Below are positions 26,266-34,882 of a stretch of 64,000 nt of DNA, one piece after another. Every line of letters starts with the position of its first letter. The first letter of the stretch is position 1. The notes beneath the pieces are model-generated. The model worked only from the letters and a program-made list of their open reading frames with translations. It was not told where the DNA came from and ran no database searches. This DNA is from DAINRZ01 sp964634885 (GTDB lineage Bacteria; Bacteroidota; Ignavibacteria; Kapaibacteriales; UBA2268): NCBI GenBank assembly GCA_964634885.1, contig CAZWLN010000008.1, positions 1 to 64,000 on the forward strand, given 5' to 3'. A program made the position numbers and the translations under genes.

Positions 26266-27687
26266 ATGTTCAAGCTTGAGACAATAATATCGCTGGCAAA
26301 GCACAGAGGTTTCGTTTTCCAGTCTTCGGAAATATACGGCGGCCTGAACGGCTGCTGGGACTACGGCCCGCTGGGAGTGGAACTTCTCCGGAATATTAAG
26401 GAAGAATGGTGGAAGGCAATGACTTACCGCGACGACATCGAAGGACTGGATGCGTCGATTCTGATGCATCCCAAGACCTGGGAAGCAAGCGGCCACGTCG
26501 CCCAGTTCAGCGATCCCATGATTGACAACAAACAGACAAAAGCCAGGTACAGAGCCGACAACCTCATCGAAGAATATATAGATAAACTCAGGAAGAAGAA
26601 TAAGACAGACATTGCCGACAGCCTTGAAAAGAAGCTGGGCGAAGCAAGAGAACCCGTTGACTATTATAACATCATACTGGAATACCAGATACCCGATCCC
26701 GTATCCGGCCCCGCCGAATGGACCGAAGTAAGGAATTTCAACCTGATGTTCAAAACCTTCATCGGCCCCGTCGAAGACAGCAGCAATGCCATCTTCCTGC
26801 GTCCCGAGACGGCCCAGGGCATATACGTTAACTTTAAAAATGTCATGGATTCCGCCAGGCAGAAGGTGCCTTTCGGCATTGCACAGATCGGTAAGGCTTT
26901 CAGGAACGAGATTAACACAAAGAATTTCCTGTTCAGGACACGCGAATTCGAACAGATGGAAATGCAGTATTTTGTTAAACCCGGCACCGAGATGGAATAC
27001 TATGACTATTGGAAGGAAAGGCGCTGGGAATGGTACCTCGGCTTGGGCATGAAGCCCGAAAGCCTCAGGTTCAAAGAACATGAGAAGCTGGCACACTACG
27101 CAAACAGGGCCCACGACATCGAGTTTATGTTCCCCTTCGGCTGGGGTGAGATCGAAGGCATCCATTCCAGAACCGATTTCGACCTCCAGGCCCACCAGGG
27201 AGTGTCCGGCAAGAAGCTGGAGTATGTCGATACCGTAAATAAAGACCGTTTTGTTCCCTATGTAGTCGAGACTTCCGGTGGTGTTTCCCGTTCATTCATG
27301 GCTTTCCTCTGCAATGCTTACGACGAAGAGGACGTAGCCGACGAAAGCGGCAAAGCAGAGAAGAGGACTGTCCTCAGGTTCAACTGGAAGCTGGCGCCCG
27401 TAACCGCTGCCATATTCCCGCTCGTCAACAAAGACGGCATGCCGGAGATGGCTGAGAGTCTTTACAAGGACATCCAGAAAACCTACAGGTCGTTCTACGA
27501 CACGTCCGGGGCAATCGGCAGAAGGTACCGCCGCCAGGATGAGATCGGGACTCCCTTCTGCATCACCGTTGACGGCCAGTCAACACAGGACAATACCGTA
27601 ACCGTCAGGGAACGCGATTCGATGCTCCAGGACAGAATAGAAGTAAGTAACATAAAGAGTTATATATTCGACAAATTGAATAAATAA
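26266..27687 (+). CDS. glyS: Glycyl-tRNA synthetase (single-chain, alpha2 type)
   Basis: Charges tRNA-Gly. The 473-aa class II enzyme has the opening KHRGFVFQSSEIYGGLNGCWDYGPLG, motif 2 around QIGKAFRNEI...FRTREFEQMEMQ, motif 3 with GVSRSFMAFL, and an anticodon-binding domain (LAPVTAAIFPLVNK, then GRRYRRQDEIGTPFC). The length fits the bacterial/archaeal dimeric type rather than the alpha2-beta2 type. The S41 peptidase gene follows after 61 bases on the same strand. Confidence 0.96.
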   Translation: MFKLETIISLAKHRGFVFQSSEIYGGLNGCWDYGPLGVELLRNIKEEWWKAMTYRDDIEGLDASILMHPKTWEASGHVAQFSDPMIDNKQTKARYRADNLIEEYIDKLRKKNKTDIADSLEKKLGEAREPVDYYNIILEYQIPDPVSGPAEWTEVRNFNLMFKTFIGPVEDSSNAIFLRPETAQGIYVNFKNVMDSARQKVPFGIAQIGKAFRNEINTKNFLFRTREFEQMEMQYFVKPGTEMEYYDYWKERRWEWYLGLGMKPESLRFKEHEKLAHYANRAHDIEFMFPFGWGEIEGIHSRTDFDLQAHQGVSGKKLEYVDTVNKDRFVPYVVETSGGVSRSFMAFLCNAYDEEDVADESGKAEKRTVLRFNWKLAPVTAAIFPLVNKDGMPEMAESLYKDIQKTYRSFYDTSGAIGRRYRRQDEIGTPFCITVDGQSTQDNTVTVRERDSMLQDRIEVSNIKSYIFDKLNK

Positions 27688-27748
27688 AACAATTGTTTAC
27701 GGATTGACAACGTCTTTCTATAGGTTATGTAATTATTGGCTGGATGAA

Positions 27749-29413
27749 ATGAGAGCATTATTAATAATTGCAGCATATATACTTCTTTCGGTACCAGTGT
27801 TTTGCACCGGCGATGACGACTATTACCTCAAAACGAACAAGTCCTTCGAAGTGTATGGTGCAATATTCAAGGAACTGAGTAAAAACTATGTTCTTGACAT
27901 AGACCCTGAAGCTTTGATGAACAGCGGCATCGACGGTATGCTGTCCAATCTTGACCCATATACTGTCTTCCTCGATGCTTCCGAGGCTGAGGACATCGAC
28001 GTCCTGACAAGCGGCAGCTATGTCGGCCTTGGCATTACCGTCGGCACACGCGACAGCATGCTGACAATTACAGGTGTTGCCGAAGGATACTCTGCTGCGG
28101 AAAGCGGTGTCAGGATAGGGGACAGGCTGTACAAGATCGACAGCAATGTCATCCTCTATGAAGCATCGGATGAGATAAGGAAATTCACCCGAGGCCCACA
28201 GAACAGCACCGTCGAGTTGTGGTTGCTGCGCGACGGCAGGAAGGATACGCTGAAACTCAAACTGGTTCGCAAAGACATAGAAGTGAAAAACATTGCCGGC
28301 TATGGCGAAGCTGCTCCCGGCATTGGCTACATCAAGCTTGAAAGATTCTCACGCTATTCGGCGCTCGAGGTAAAAAAAGCATTAGCCGAGATGAAAGATA
28401 AGTATCATATCAAAGGCCTGATAATCGACCTGCGGAACAATCCCGGCGGTCTGCTGGAAGCTGCCGTGGACATCAGTGAACTGTTCCTTCCCGACGGTAC
28501 ACCCATTGTCTCGACAAAGGGGCGTAACAATGAGGAAGAGGTGCTGTACACCGCCAGTAACAGCATGATGCACGACACCACCCTGCCGCTTGCCGTCCTG
28601 ATCAACGGCAACAGCGCCAGCGCCAGTGAGATATTGGCCGGCGCCGTCCAGGACCAGGACAGGGGAATCATCGTCGGCAGCAGGTCCTTCGGTAAAGGCC
28701 TGGTTCAGACCATCATCGAACTGCCCCACAAATCCAGCCTGAAGATGACGACAGCCAGGTATTACACTCCTTCGGGCCGTTGCATCCAGAGGCTTGAATA
28801 TACCAACAGGAACGGGAAAAAATCCGTTCACGAGATGTCGTCCGATTCTGTTTTCTACACCAAAAACGGAAGGCCGGTGTATGAATCGAAAGGCATATTG
28901 CCCGATTCGGCCGTTGCCGGAGATGGAAAATACACCGATTTCATCGCTCAGTTGATCAGGGGCAATCATATATTCAATTTCGCCAATGTTTACGCTTCTG
29001 CCTATGACAAGCTGCCTGACGGCTTTACCGTTAACAGTGCGCTGATCGGCAGTTTCAGGGAATACCTGAATAGCAGAAAGTGGCTGTGGCAGTCGGATGC
29101 GGAAAAATTCCTGTCGAAATTGAAAGATCAGGCCCGGAAAGACAAAGCCTCAAAAGAGACGATGGCGCTGATTGGGAAACTGGAAAAACTTATTGAGAAA
29201 GAAAAGGTTGACCCCTTTGAAGCCAACAACGAGCAACTGAAGAAACTCCTCGATTTTGAGATCAGGAGCAGGTTCCTTACCGAATCCGAATCCATCAGGC
29301 TCAGCCTCAGTACCGACGCTGATGTCCGGACTGCTGCCGGCCTTTTGCAATCCGGTATATACAAAACAATACTGACAACAGGAACAAGCGCAAAGAACCG
29401 TAAATTAAATTAG
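27749..29413 (+). CDS. C-terminal processing peptidase (S41) with PDZ domain
   Basis: A periplasmic serine protease of the CtpA/Prc family, 554 aa from the start at 27749, which gives the signal peptide MRALLIIAAYILLSVPVFCTG; an upstream start at 27704 would bury it. It shows the N-terminal DPYTVFLDASEAE, a PDZ domain (YVGLGITV to GDRLYKID) and the catalytic core with NSASASEILAG and the general-base Lys of SFGKGLVQ, 25 residues after the middle Ser. A charged C-terminal helical region of about 130 aa follows. Confidence 0.92.
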   Translation: MRALLIIAAYILLSVPVFCTGDDDYYLKTNKSFEVYGAIFKELSKNYVLDIDPEALMNSGIDGMLSNLDPYTVFLDASEAEDIDVLTSGSYVGLGITVGTRDSMLTITGVAEGYSAAESGVRIGDRLYKIDSNVILYEASDEIRKFTRGPQNSTVELWLLRDGRKDTLKLKLVRKDIEVKNIAGYGEAAPGIGYIKLERFSRYSALEVKKALAEMKDKYHIKGLIIDLRNNPGGLLEAAVDISELFLPDGTPIVSTKGRNNEEEVLYTASNSMMHDTTLPLAVLINGNSASASEILAGAVQDQDRGIIVGSRSFGKGLVQTIIELPHKSSLKMTTARYYTPSGRCIQRLEYTNRNGKKSVHEMSSDSVFYTKNGRPVYESKGILPDSAVAGDGKYTDFIAQLIRGNHIFNFANVYASAYDKLPDGFTVNSALIGSFREYLNSRKWLWQSDAEKFLSKLKDQARKDKASKETMALIGKLEKLIEKEKVDPFEANNEQLKKLLDFEIRSRFLTESESIRLSLSTDADVRTAAGLLQSGIYKTILTTGTSAKNRKLN

Positions 29414-29592
29414 TATTTCCGGCTGCGATGAGGGAATTGTTCTTTGTTTTACGAAAAAGACGGATAGTATAATCATATGAAACAAAAAAAAGTGTGTAAA
29501 ATAGCACACAATTTTAAACGTCTAATACAAAGATGTATTGAAATGTAAGAAAATTGGAATTTTTAATTATATATAAATAATCGGGATAGTGA

Positions 29593-30453
29593 ATGAGAAT
29601 CACAAAACAATATACTAACCGCGAGAGCCAATCACTTGACAAGTATTTGCAGGAAATCGGCAGGGTAGAACTGCTCAATCCTGATGACGAAATCGACCTG
29701 GCACAGAAGATAAAGAAGGGAGGGGCCGAAGGCACCTTCGCATTGGAAAGACTTGTAAAGGCAAATCTCCGTTTTGTGGTATCCGTAGCAAAACAATACC
29801 AAAACCAGGGCCTTTCTCTTGGCGACCTCATCAATGAAGGGAACCTGGGCCTTATAAAAGCAGCTAAAAGATTCGACGAAACCAGGGGCTTCAAGTTCAT
29901 CTCCTACGCTGTGTGGTGGATCAGGCAGTCAATTCTCCAGGCTCTTGCCGAACAGTCAAGGATTGTCAGGCTGCCTCTCAACAGGGTTGGCGCCCTGAAT
30001 AAGATCGGGAAGAAATTCAGCGAATTGGAACAGAAATACGAACGCGAACCCACAGCAGCCGAACTGGCAGAACAGTTGGATATGAGCATTCCTGAAATTG
30101 CCGAAACAATCAAGATCTCCGGCAGGCACCTGTCGGTAGATGCTCCCTTCGTACAGGGCGAAGACAACAGGCTCCTTGACATATTGCCCAATGATATGCA
30201 GCCGCCGCCGGACTCTGAACTTATCCGTGAATCGCTTAAAGTCGAAGTCCAGCAGGTACTGACAACCTTGTCACAGCGCGAAGCTGAAGTCATCAAGCTC
30301 TATTTCGGCCTCGACGGGCAGTGCCTTACTCTCGAGGAGATAGGCGAGAAATTCAACCTGACACGCGAGAGGGTAAGACAGATAAAGGAGAAAGCAATTC
30401 GCAGGCTCCGCCATGCCTCCCGTTCAAAAGCGCTGAGGTCCTATTTGGGATAA
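29593..30453 (+). CDS. rpoD: Primary RNA polymerase sigma factor
   Basis: A 286-aa sigma-70 lacking region 1.1 and the non-conserved insert, the short form of Bacteroidota and Chlorobiota. It has region 1.2 (LDKYLQEIGRVELL), region 2 (GDLINEGNLGLIKAAKRFDETRGFKF and YAVWWIRQSI), region 3, and region 4 with the helix-turn-helix LTLEEIGEKFNLTRERVRQIKEKAIRRL. It presumably reads the TAnnTTTG promoters seen here. A GTGTG...CACAC inverted repeat lies upstream near 29491-29508. Confidence 0.95.
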   Translation: MRITKQYTNRESQSLDKYLQEIGRVELLNPDDEIDLAQKIKKGGAEGTFALERLVKANLRFVVSVAKQYQNQGLSLGDLINEGNLGLIKAAKRFDETRGFKFISYAVWWIRQSILQALAEQSRIVRLPLNRVGALNKIGKKFSELEQKYEREPTAAELAEQLDMSIPEIAETIKISGRHLSVDAPFVQGEDNRLLDILPNDMQPPPDSELIRESLKVEVQQVLTTLSQREAEVIKLYFGLDGQCLTLEEIGEKFNLTRERVRQIKEKAIRRLRHASRSKALRSYLG

Positions 30454-30492
30454 GACGTTTACTATGAATTTGACAGATATTATCAATAATGC

Positions 30493-30528
30493 ACAGGGCG
30501 CAGGAATGATTCCACGCCCTGTTGTTTT
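30493..30528 (+). terminator. Terminator after rpoD
   Basis: An 8-bp stem ACAGGGCG / CGCCCTGT followed by TGTTTTT, 40 bases past the rpoD stop codon. Confidence 0.75.
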
Positions 30529-30590
30529 TAATGTGCCATCGCCCGGGTTTCTTAATGCAGTAACCCGGCAAAGAAAAACGGCGGTGGGCA

Positions 30591-31394
30591 ATGCCTGAAA
30601 ACTCCAAGAAATTATCCGCCGGCAGGCGGTACAGGTTTACATTCCTTGGAACCGGTACTTCTTCAGGAGTCCCTACCATTGCCTGTAACTGCCCGACCTG
30701 CACGTCGGACGATCCCAGGGACAGGAGGCTGAGGACATCGCTGCTGGTCGAATCCGGGAACACCACGGTACTGATAGATACATCGCCCGATTTCAGGCAG
30801 CAGATGTTACTCCACGGCGTGCAGAAGCTCGACGCGGTACTGTACACACACAGCCATTTCGACCATATCGGCGGCTTCGACGACCTGAGGGCTTTCAATT
30901 ACAAAACGAGGAAACCGGTTGCTGTCTTTGTTAACGACGACACGCTGGAGAAGCTCAGTAGAAGTTTCTTCTATGCTTTCGAATTGCCTGAGCAGCTTGG
31001 AGGCGGTGTACCGGTGGTCAACATCAATATGATCGGGGACAGCCCCATCGTTGTGGGCGATATTGCGATACAGCCGGTGCCGATGCTGCACGGCATTCTG
31101 CCGGTGTTGGGATTCCGCATAGGTAACTTTGCCTATTGTACCGATACGAACAGGATACCGGAGGAGTCGATGAAGATGCTCTGCGGGCTTGAAGTGCTGG
31201 TTCTCGACGCCCTTCGCTACACGAAGCACAGTACGCATTTCTCAATCGACGAATCTGTTGCCGTAGCAAGGGAATTGAACCCCGTAGTAACCTATTTCAC
31301 TCATATTGCCCACCAGGTGAAACACAGCGAAGCAGAACCAAAGCTGCCACCGGGCATAAACATCGCCTGGGACGGCCTTGTGGTGGAAATCTAG
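30591..31394 (+). CDS. PhnP-like metallo-beta-lactamase-fold hydrolase
   Basis: A 267-aa MBL-fold enzyme, similar to PhnP cyclic phosphodiesterases. It has the opening FLGTGTSSGVPTIACNCPTC, whose Cys pair resembles the structural zinc site of PhnP, then THSHFDHIGG for the active-site metals, a His in PMLHG, an Asp in YCTDTN, and YFTHIAHQ near the end. The substrate is not known; no phosphonate genes are near, and many homologues are stand-alone. Confidence 0.9.
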   Translation: MPENSKKLSAGRRYRFTFLGTGTSSGVPTIACNCPTCTSDDPRDRRLRTSLLVESGNTTVLIDTSPDFRQQMLLHGVQKLDAVLYTHSHFDHIGGFDDLRAFNYKTRKPVAVFVNDDTLEKLSRSFFYAFELPEQLGGGVPVVNINMIGDSPIVVGDIAIQPVPMLHGILPVLGFRIGNFAYCTDTNRIPEESMKMLCGLEVLVLDALRYTKHSTHFSIDESVAVARELNPVVTYFTHIAHQVKHSEAEPKLPPGINIAWDGLVVEI

Positions 31395-31451
31395 TACACT
31401 CAGACATTATTCAACCCGGATTGTGCATTAGATAACCTAAAACACGGAATA

Positions 31452-31490
31452 TCCAACCACCCCTGGCCCCTCCTTATCCTAGGAGGGGAA
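31452..31490 (-). repeat. G/C-rich dispersed repeat
   Basis: An inverted copy of the repeat at 17706-17756 and 23257-23306 (CCTTGGATAAGG, then GGGGGCAGGGG, then GGTTGG). It lies between two convergent genes. Confidence 0.65.
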
Positions 31491-31607
31491 AACTGTAAAT
31501 TGTTATATAACAATTAGATATGTGATATTTACAACTTCTAACGGATTATCCGGGTTTAATACTATTTATAATTCAGAGTTACTTAAACAGACTGCTGGCT
31601 TTGCCGG

Positions 31608-32519
31608 TTACTTCAATTCACCGTTTTTTGCCTGGTCATAGTAAGTCGTGTTTGTGGGATCGAGGTATTTCAGGCTGGCAAACACCTGTGCATCAGGGTA
31701 GTTATTGAAAACGGAAGCCAGTTCCAGGGCTTTCGAATCGAAGAATTCCTGCATGATGACACTGGAGGAAACCATCTTTTTGTCTTTGAATTCGACGAGT
31801 TCGTCAACAACTTCTTTGATGGCTGCCGTGCCTTCTTCACGGTTGAAATCGAGCCTGTCGAGGCCGCTGACATAGTATTTATAGACACTACTCCTGAAAG
31901 GGGCATAGCGGGGGTCGGTCAGTTCACTTACCAGATTGTATTTTGTAAAATCTCCGGGCTGCGATGATGTCTCGAAGCCGGACGCATTGTTGGAAGCGCC
32001 GAGGAGGAGAATATTCCTGGCTTTGTCGAAAGCAGGCGAGCCGCCGAGTTCTTCGTAGGTGTCCAGGTCGTGGCCGATGATGAGGAGCATATAGAAATCA
32101 ATCAGCGTATTGAGGCTGTTATAGACCATCGGATTGTAGCTCAGGGAAGCGCCCAGCCCGTAGTGGAAAGACCATTTCGTATCATAGTATTTTGCTGCAA
32201 TGGATTCGCCCGGCTGTTCGGATGTACCGTCGAGTATCCTGCGGGAAACGACCAGCAGGTGGGCAGAATAGTTCTGATTGGAACCGCCGCTGAGAGCAAT
32301 CTGTATCTCGACGGGAATGGGGTCGCCTTCCCATTCGTTCGAGAAAAAGGCAGTGTTATTGATATATGCTTCCAGGTCGGTTTCAAGTGTTGCCACGTAA
32401 CTCCTGGCTTCGAAATCCAATTGATCGACATTTACTGTTACATTTGCCTTAATCTCCTGTGAGAAAGCACAGGCCGCGGTCATAAGAACCAGAACCATTA
32501 CTGAAAGAACATGTTTCAT
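31608..32519 (-). CDS. porD: PorD-like T9SS protein (DUF4835)
   Basis: A 303-aa exported protein with signal peptide MKHVLSVMVLVLMTAACAFS and the pattern of the DUF4835/PorD family: an opening on early-strand repeats (IKANVTVNVDQ), LLIIGHDLDTYEELGGSPAFDKARNI, and a tail with LTDPRYAPFRSSVYKYYVSGLDRL. PorD is needed for T9SS assembly in Porphyromonas. Its presence, with many T9SS substrates, supports an active T9SS. It is followed by a possible promoter at 32553-32560. Confidence 0.87.
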   Translation of the reverse strand: MKHVLSVMVLVLMTAACAFSQEIKANVTVNVDQLDFEARSYVATLETDLEAYINNTAFFSNEWEGDPIPVEIQIALSGGSNQNYSAHLLVVSRRILDGTSEQPGESIAAKYYDTKWSFHYGLGASLSYNPMVYNSLNTLIDFYMLLIIGHDLDTYEELGGSPAFDKARNILLLGASNNASGFETSSQPGDFTKYNLVSELTDPRYAPFRSSVYKYYVSGLDRLDFNREEGTAAIKEVVDELVEFKDKKMVSSSVIMQEFFDSKALELASVFNNYPDAQVFASLKYLDPTNTTYYDQAKNGELK

Positions 32520-32552
32520 AGCAAATCCAAAAATTCAAAAAAATCATTTTTA

Positions 32553-32560
32553 CAAAGTTA
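32553..32560 (-). promoter_or_regulatory. Possible -7 element of porD
   Basis: Read on the minus strand the box is TAACTTTG, matching TAnnTTTG, 34 bases from the porD start. No clear -33 TTG lies at the right spacing, so confidence is moderate. Confidence 0.4.
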
Positions 32561-32576
32561 ATTCTTAAGTTACATA

Positions 32577-33275
32577 TTAAAAAACCAAATCGTCAAAATC
32601 GTTGATGATAGCCAGTCCTCTTTGTGCTTTCTTGTTGTCGGGGTCCATTTCGAGGGCTTTTTTGTATGCGTTTTTTGCGTCGTTTTTCTGTTCCAGGTTC
32701 AGGTACGCGTCTCCCAGTAAAGCATAGACTGAAGGCCTGTCGGGAGTTTTCGCGATGACGTCGTTGAAGTTCTTAACTGCGTCGTCGTAAAAACCGAGCC
32801 GCAGATTAGTAACGCCAAGGTGGAAACTGGCAATGGTGAAGTCTGAGTTCCTCTCGATTACTACCTGGAAATAGAGGCGCGATTCCCTGAGACGCCCATA
32901 ATGGAAATTTAACATGCCAAGCCAGTAATAAGCCATGAGAAAATCATCGTCGAGGCTGATGACTTTTTTCATGCACTCGATGGCTTCTTTCAAGCGGGCC
33001 TGCCTGTAGTATGCAAGTCCCAGTTCGTAAATTGCGGTAGGATAGCCGGGAAGGAGCTCTACTGCTTTTTCAAGATACTCTACTGCTTTGTCGAGTTTAC
33101 CTTCGCGGTAATAGATATTGCCGCTGTGTTTGTAAACGATGCCGAGACCCGGCTCCTGCTGCAGTATCTTCTCGTAGTGGCCAAGTGCTTTTGCAGAATC
33201 GCCGAGTACTTCTGCTTCGTAGGCCAGCAGCAATTCAGGGTTATCAGTGGACGCTATGTTATGGCTTGCAGTCAT
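32577..33275 (-). CDS. TPR protein
   Basis: A 232-aa protein made almost wholly of tetratricopeptide repeats, about five to six (such as AIYELGLAYYRQARLKEAIECMKKV and VYALLGDAYLNLEQKNDAKNAYKKAL). The start at 33275 has AAGGAGC at good distance; a start nine codons upstream lacks one. There is no signal peptide, so it is probably cytoplasmic. TPRs bind partner proteins; the partner here is unknown. It lies between porD and the LRR gene on the same strand. Confidence 0.88.
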   Translation of the reverse strand: MTASHNIASTDNPELLLAYEAEVLGDSAKALGHYEKILQQEPGLGIVYKHSGNIYYREGKLDKAVEYLEKAVELLPGYPTAIYELGLAYYRQARLKEAIECMKKVISLDDDFLMAYYWLGMLNFHYGRLRESRLYFQVVIERNSDFTIASFHLGVTNLRLGFYDDAVKNFNDVIAKTPDRPSVYALLGDAYLNLEQKNDAKNAYKKALEMDPDNKKAQRGLAIINDFDDLVF

Positions 33276-33443
33276 AGTAATGCTCCTTTTATTGTTTCCC
33301 ATATTGCTTATTTTTCAATAATAATAAATATCTTATAAATAGACTAAGTATAATTTTTATATTGTATTAACTGCAAAGAATATTTTGAGGTATACATACC
33401 TTTCTGATTTTTCTGTGATTTTCCGAATTTGATATACTATTGC

Positions 33444-34763
33444 TTAAAACGCCAGCAATGTTGTAGGCAGCATCCTGCGAATTCTTTTCTTTTCTTCGTC
33501 AGGGAAAAAGTTCTTTCGCAATTGCAGCACCATCAGTGTGGAAATGCTGCTCAGGTTTTTGGGCATGGAACTGAGTTTGTTGTTGTTCAATATCACCATT
33601 TTAATCTTTACCAGTCCCGTGAAGTCCTCCGGTATGCTTGCAATCATGTTGTTCTCTAATTTCAGCGATTCCAGGCGTTTGAGGGCAGATATGCCGTAGG
33701 GAATGGTGCGGAGCCTGTTGTTGCTGAGGTCCAGCTGAATGAGTTCAGTGGACTGGTATATTAACGACGACACGACGCTGATCTGGTTATTTGCCAGAAG
33801 CAGGTATCTCATCCTGTTATTTTCATTGTCAAGGGTAGGGGGTATTGTCAGGCTGTTGTAGCTGAGGTCGAGAGTTTCCAGGTTCTCGAGGCTGCTGAGG
33901 TCCAGCCCAGAAAAATTGATCCTGTTGCCCCTGAAGATGAGTGTACGCAGCTTAGGCATCTGTACCAGGACATCGGGGAATGAGCGGAATTGGTTCCGGC
34001 TCAGGTTGATATAGCTGATGTTTTTAAGGCTGTTCATAGTTGCCGGCAGGGAAGAGATTTTGTTCCCCATCAGGTTCAGGGTGGCAAGTGTTTTCAGCTT
34101 CTTTATATCTTCTGAGATAAACGACAGTTTATTGTTGGCAAAGCTCAGTACCCTGATGTTTTTCACCAGCCAGATGCAGTCGGGAATGGCGGAGAAGTAA
34201 TTATAATCGAAATTCACTTCCTGGAGGATCGGCAGCGACGACAGGCTCTGAGGCAGTGTCGTCAGCCTGTTGTAAGACAGGTCGAGGGCTTTCAGGGATT
34301 TCAATGACCCTAAGCCTTCCGGTACTGATAGGATGGCATTGTTGCTGAGATCGAGGACATTCAGTGTCTTCAGTTTAAGTACGACATCGGGAAAATAGGT
34401 AAACCTGTTTCCCGACAGTATGAGTTTCCTCAGCTTTTTTAACTGTCCCAGTTCAGGGGGAAGCGTAGTCAATTTGTTGCCTGAGAGGTCGAGTATTTCG
34501 AGGTTCGGCAAAGAAGCAATTCCTGTAGCCAGCTCGGTCAGGTTCCGGTTAGCCAGAAGCAGTTCCTTTGCATTATCGGGGTTCTGTAAAGCCTCATATA
34601 GGCTGGAATAGGTTTCTTTTGCGGGTGAGTTCTTTTCTGTCTTGTTGTTTTGCTCGAAGCCGATGAAAAACGTTACTCTGGGCAGGGCATTAGCTGCTGT
34701 GCACGACAATGCAAGTAATGCCGCCATTACATTCAGAATCCTGATTTTATTTACCTGAGCCAT
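33444..34763 (-). CDS. Exported leucine-rich repeat protein
   Basis: A 439-aa protein with a signal peptide (about residues 1-27) and some fourteen LRRs of about 23 residues, such as LPNLEILDLSGNKLTTLPPELGQ and LKSLKALDLSYNRLTTLPQSLSS. It has a short Asn/Lys-rich linker after the signal peptide and ends in a C-terminal tail without a T9SS domain, so it may stay in the periplasm. LRRs bind proteins; no partner is known. The consensus resembles ras-group bacterial LRRs. Confidence 0.88.
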   Translation of the reverse strand: MAQVNKIRILNVMAALLALSCTAANALPRVTFFIGFEQNNKTEKNSPAKETYSSLYEALQNPDNAKELLLANRNLTELATGIASLPNLEILDLSGNKLTTLPPELGQLKKLRKLILSGNRFTYFPDVVLKLKTLNVLDLSNNAILSVPEGLGSLKSLKALDLSYNRLTTLPQSLSSLPILQEVNFDYNYFSAIPDCIWLVKNIRVLSFANNKLSFISEDIKKLKTLATLNLMGNKISSLPATMNSLKNISYINLSRNQFRSFPDVLVQMPKLRTLIFRGNRINFSGLDLSSLENLETLDLSYNSLTIPPTLDNENNRMRYLLLANNQISVVSSLIYQSTELIQLDLSNNRLRTIPYGISALKRLESLKLENNMIASIPEDFTGLVKIKMVILNNNKLSSMPKNLSSISTLMVLQLRKNFFPDEEKKRIRRMLPTTLLAF

Positions 34764-34882
34764 CTATTCTATTATTTCAAAATCATCACTCATTTTAGAC
34801 TCAAGACTGATTTTTCTTACAAATATTTTGATATCCGTAAGGAAAATGGATTTGAAGGTTGTGATTTATATACTGATACCTC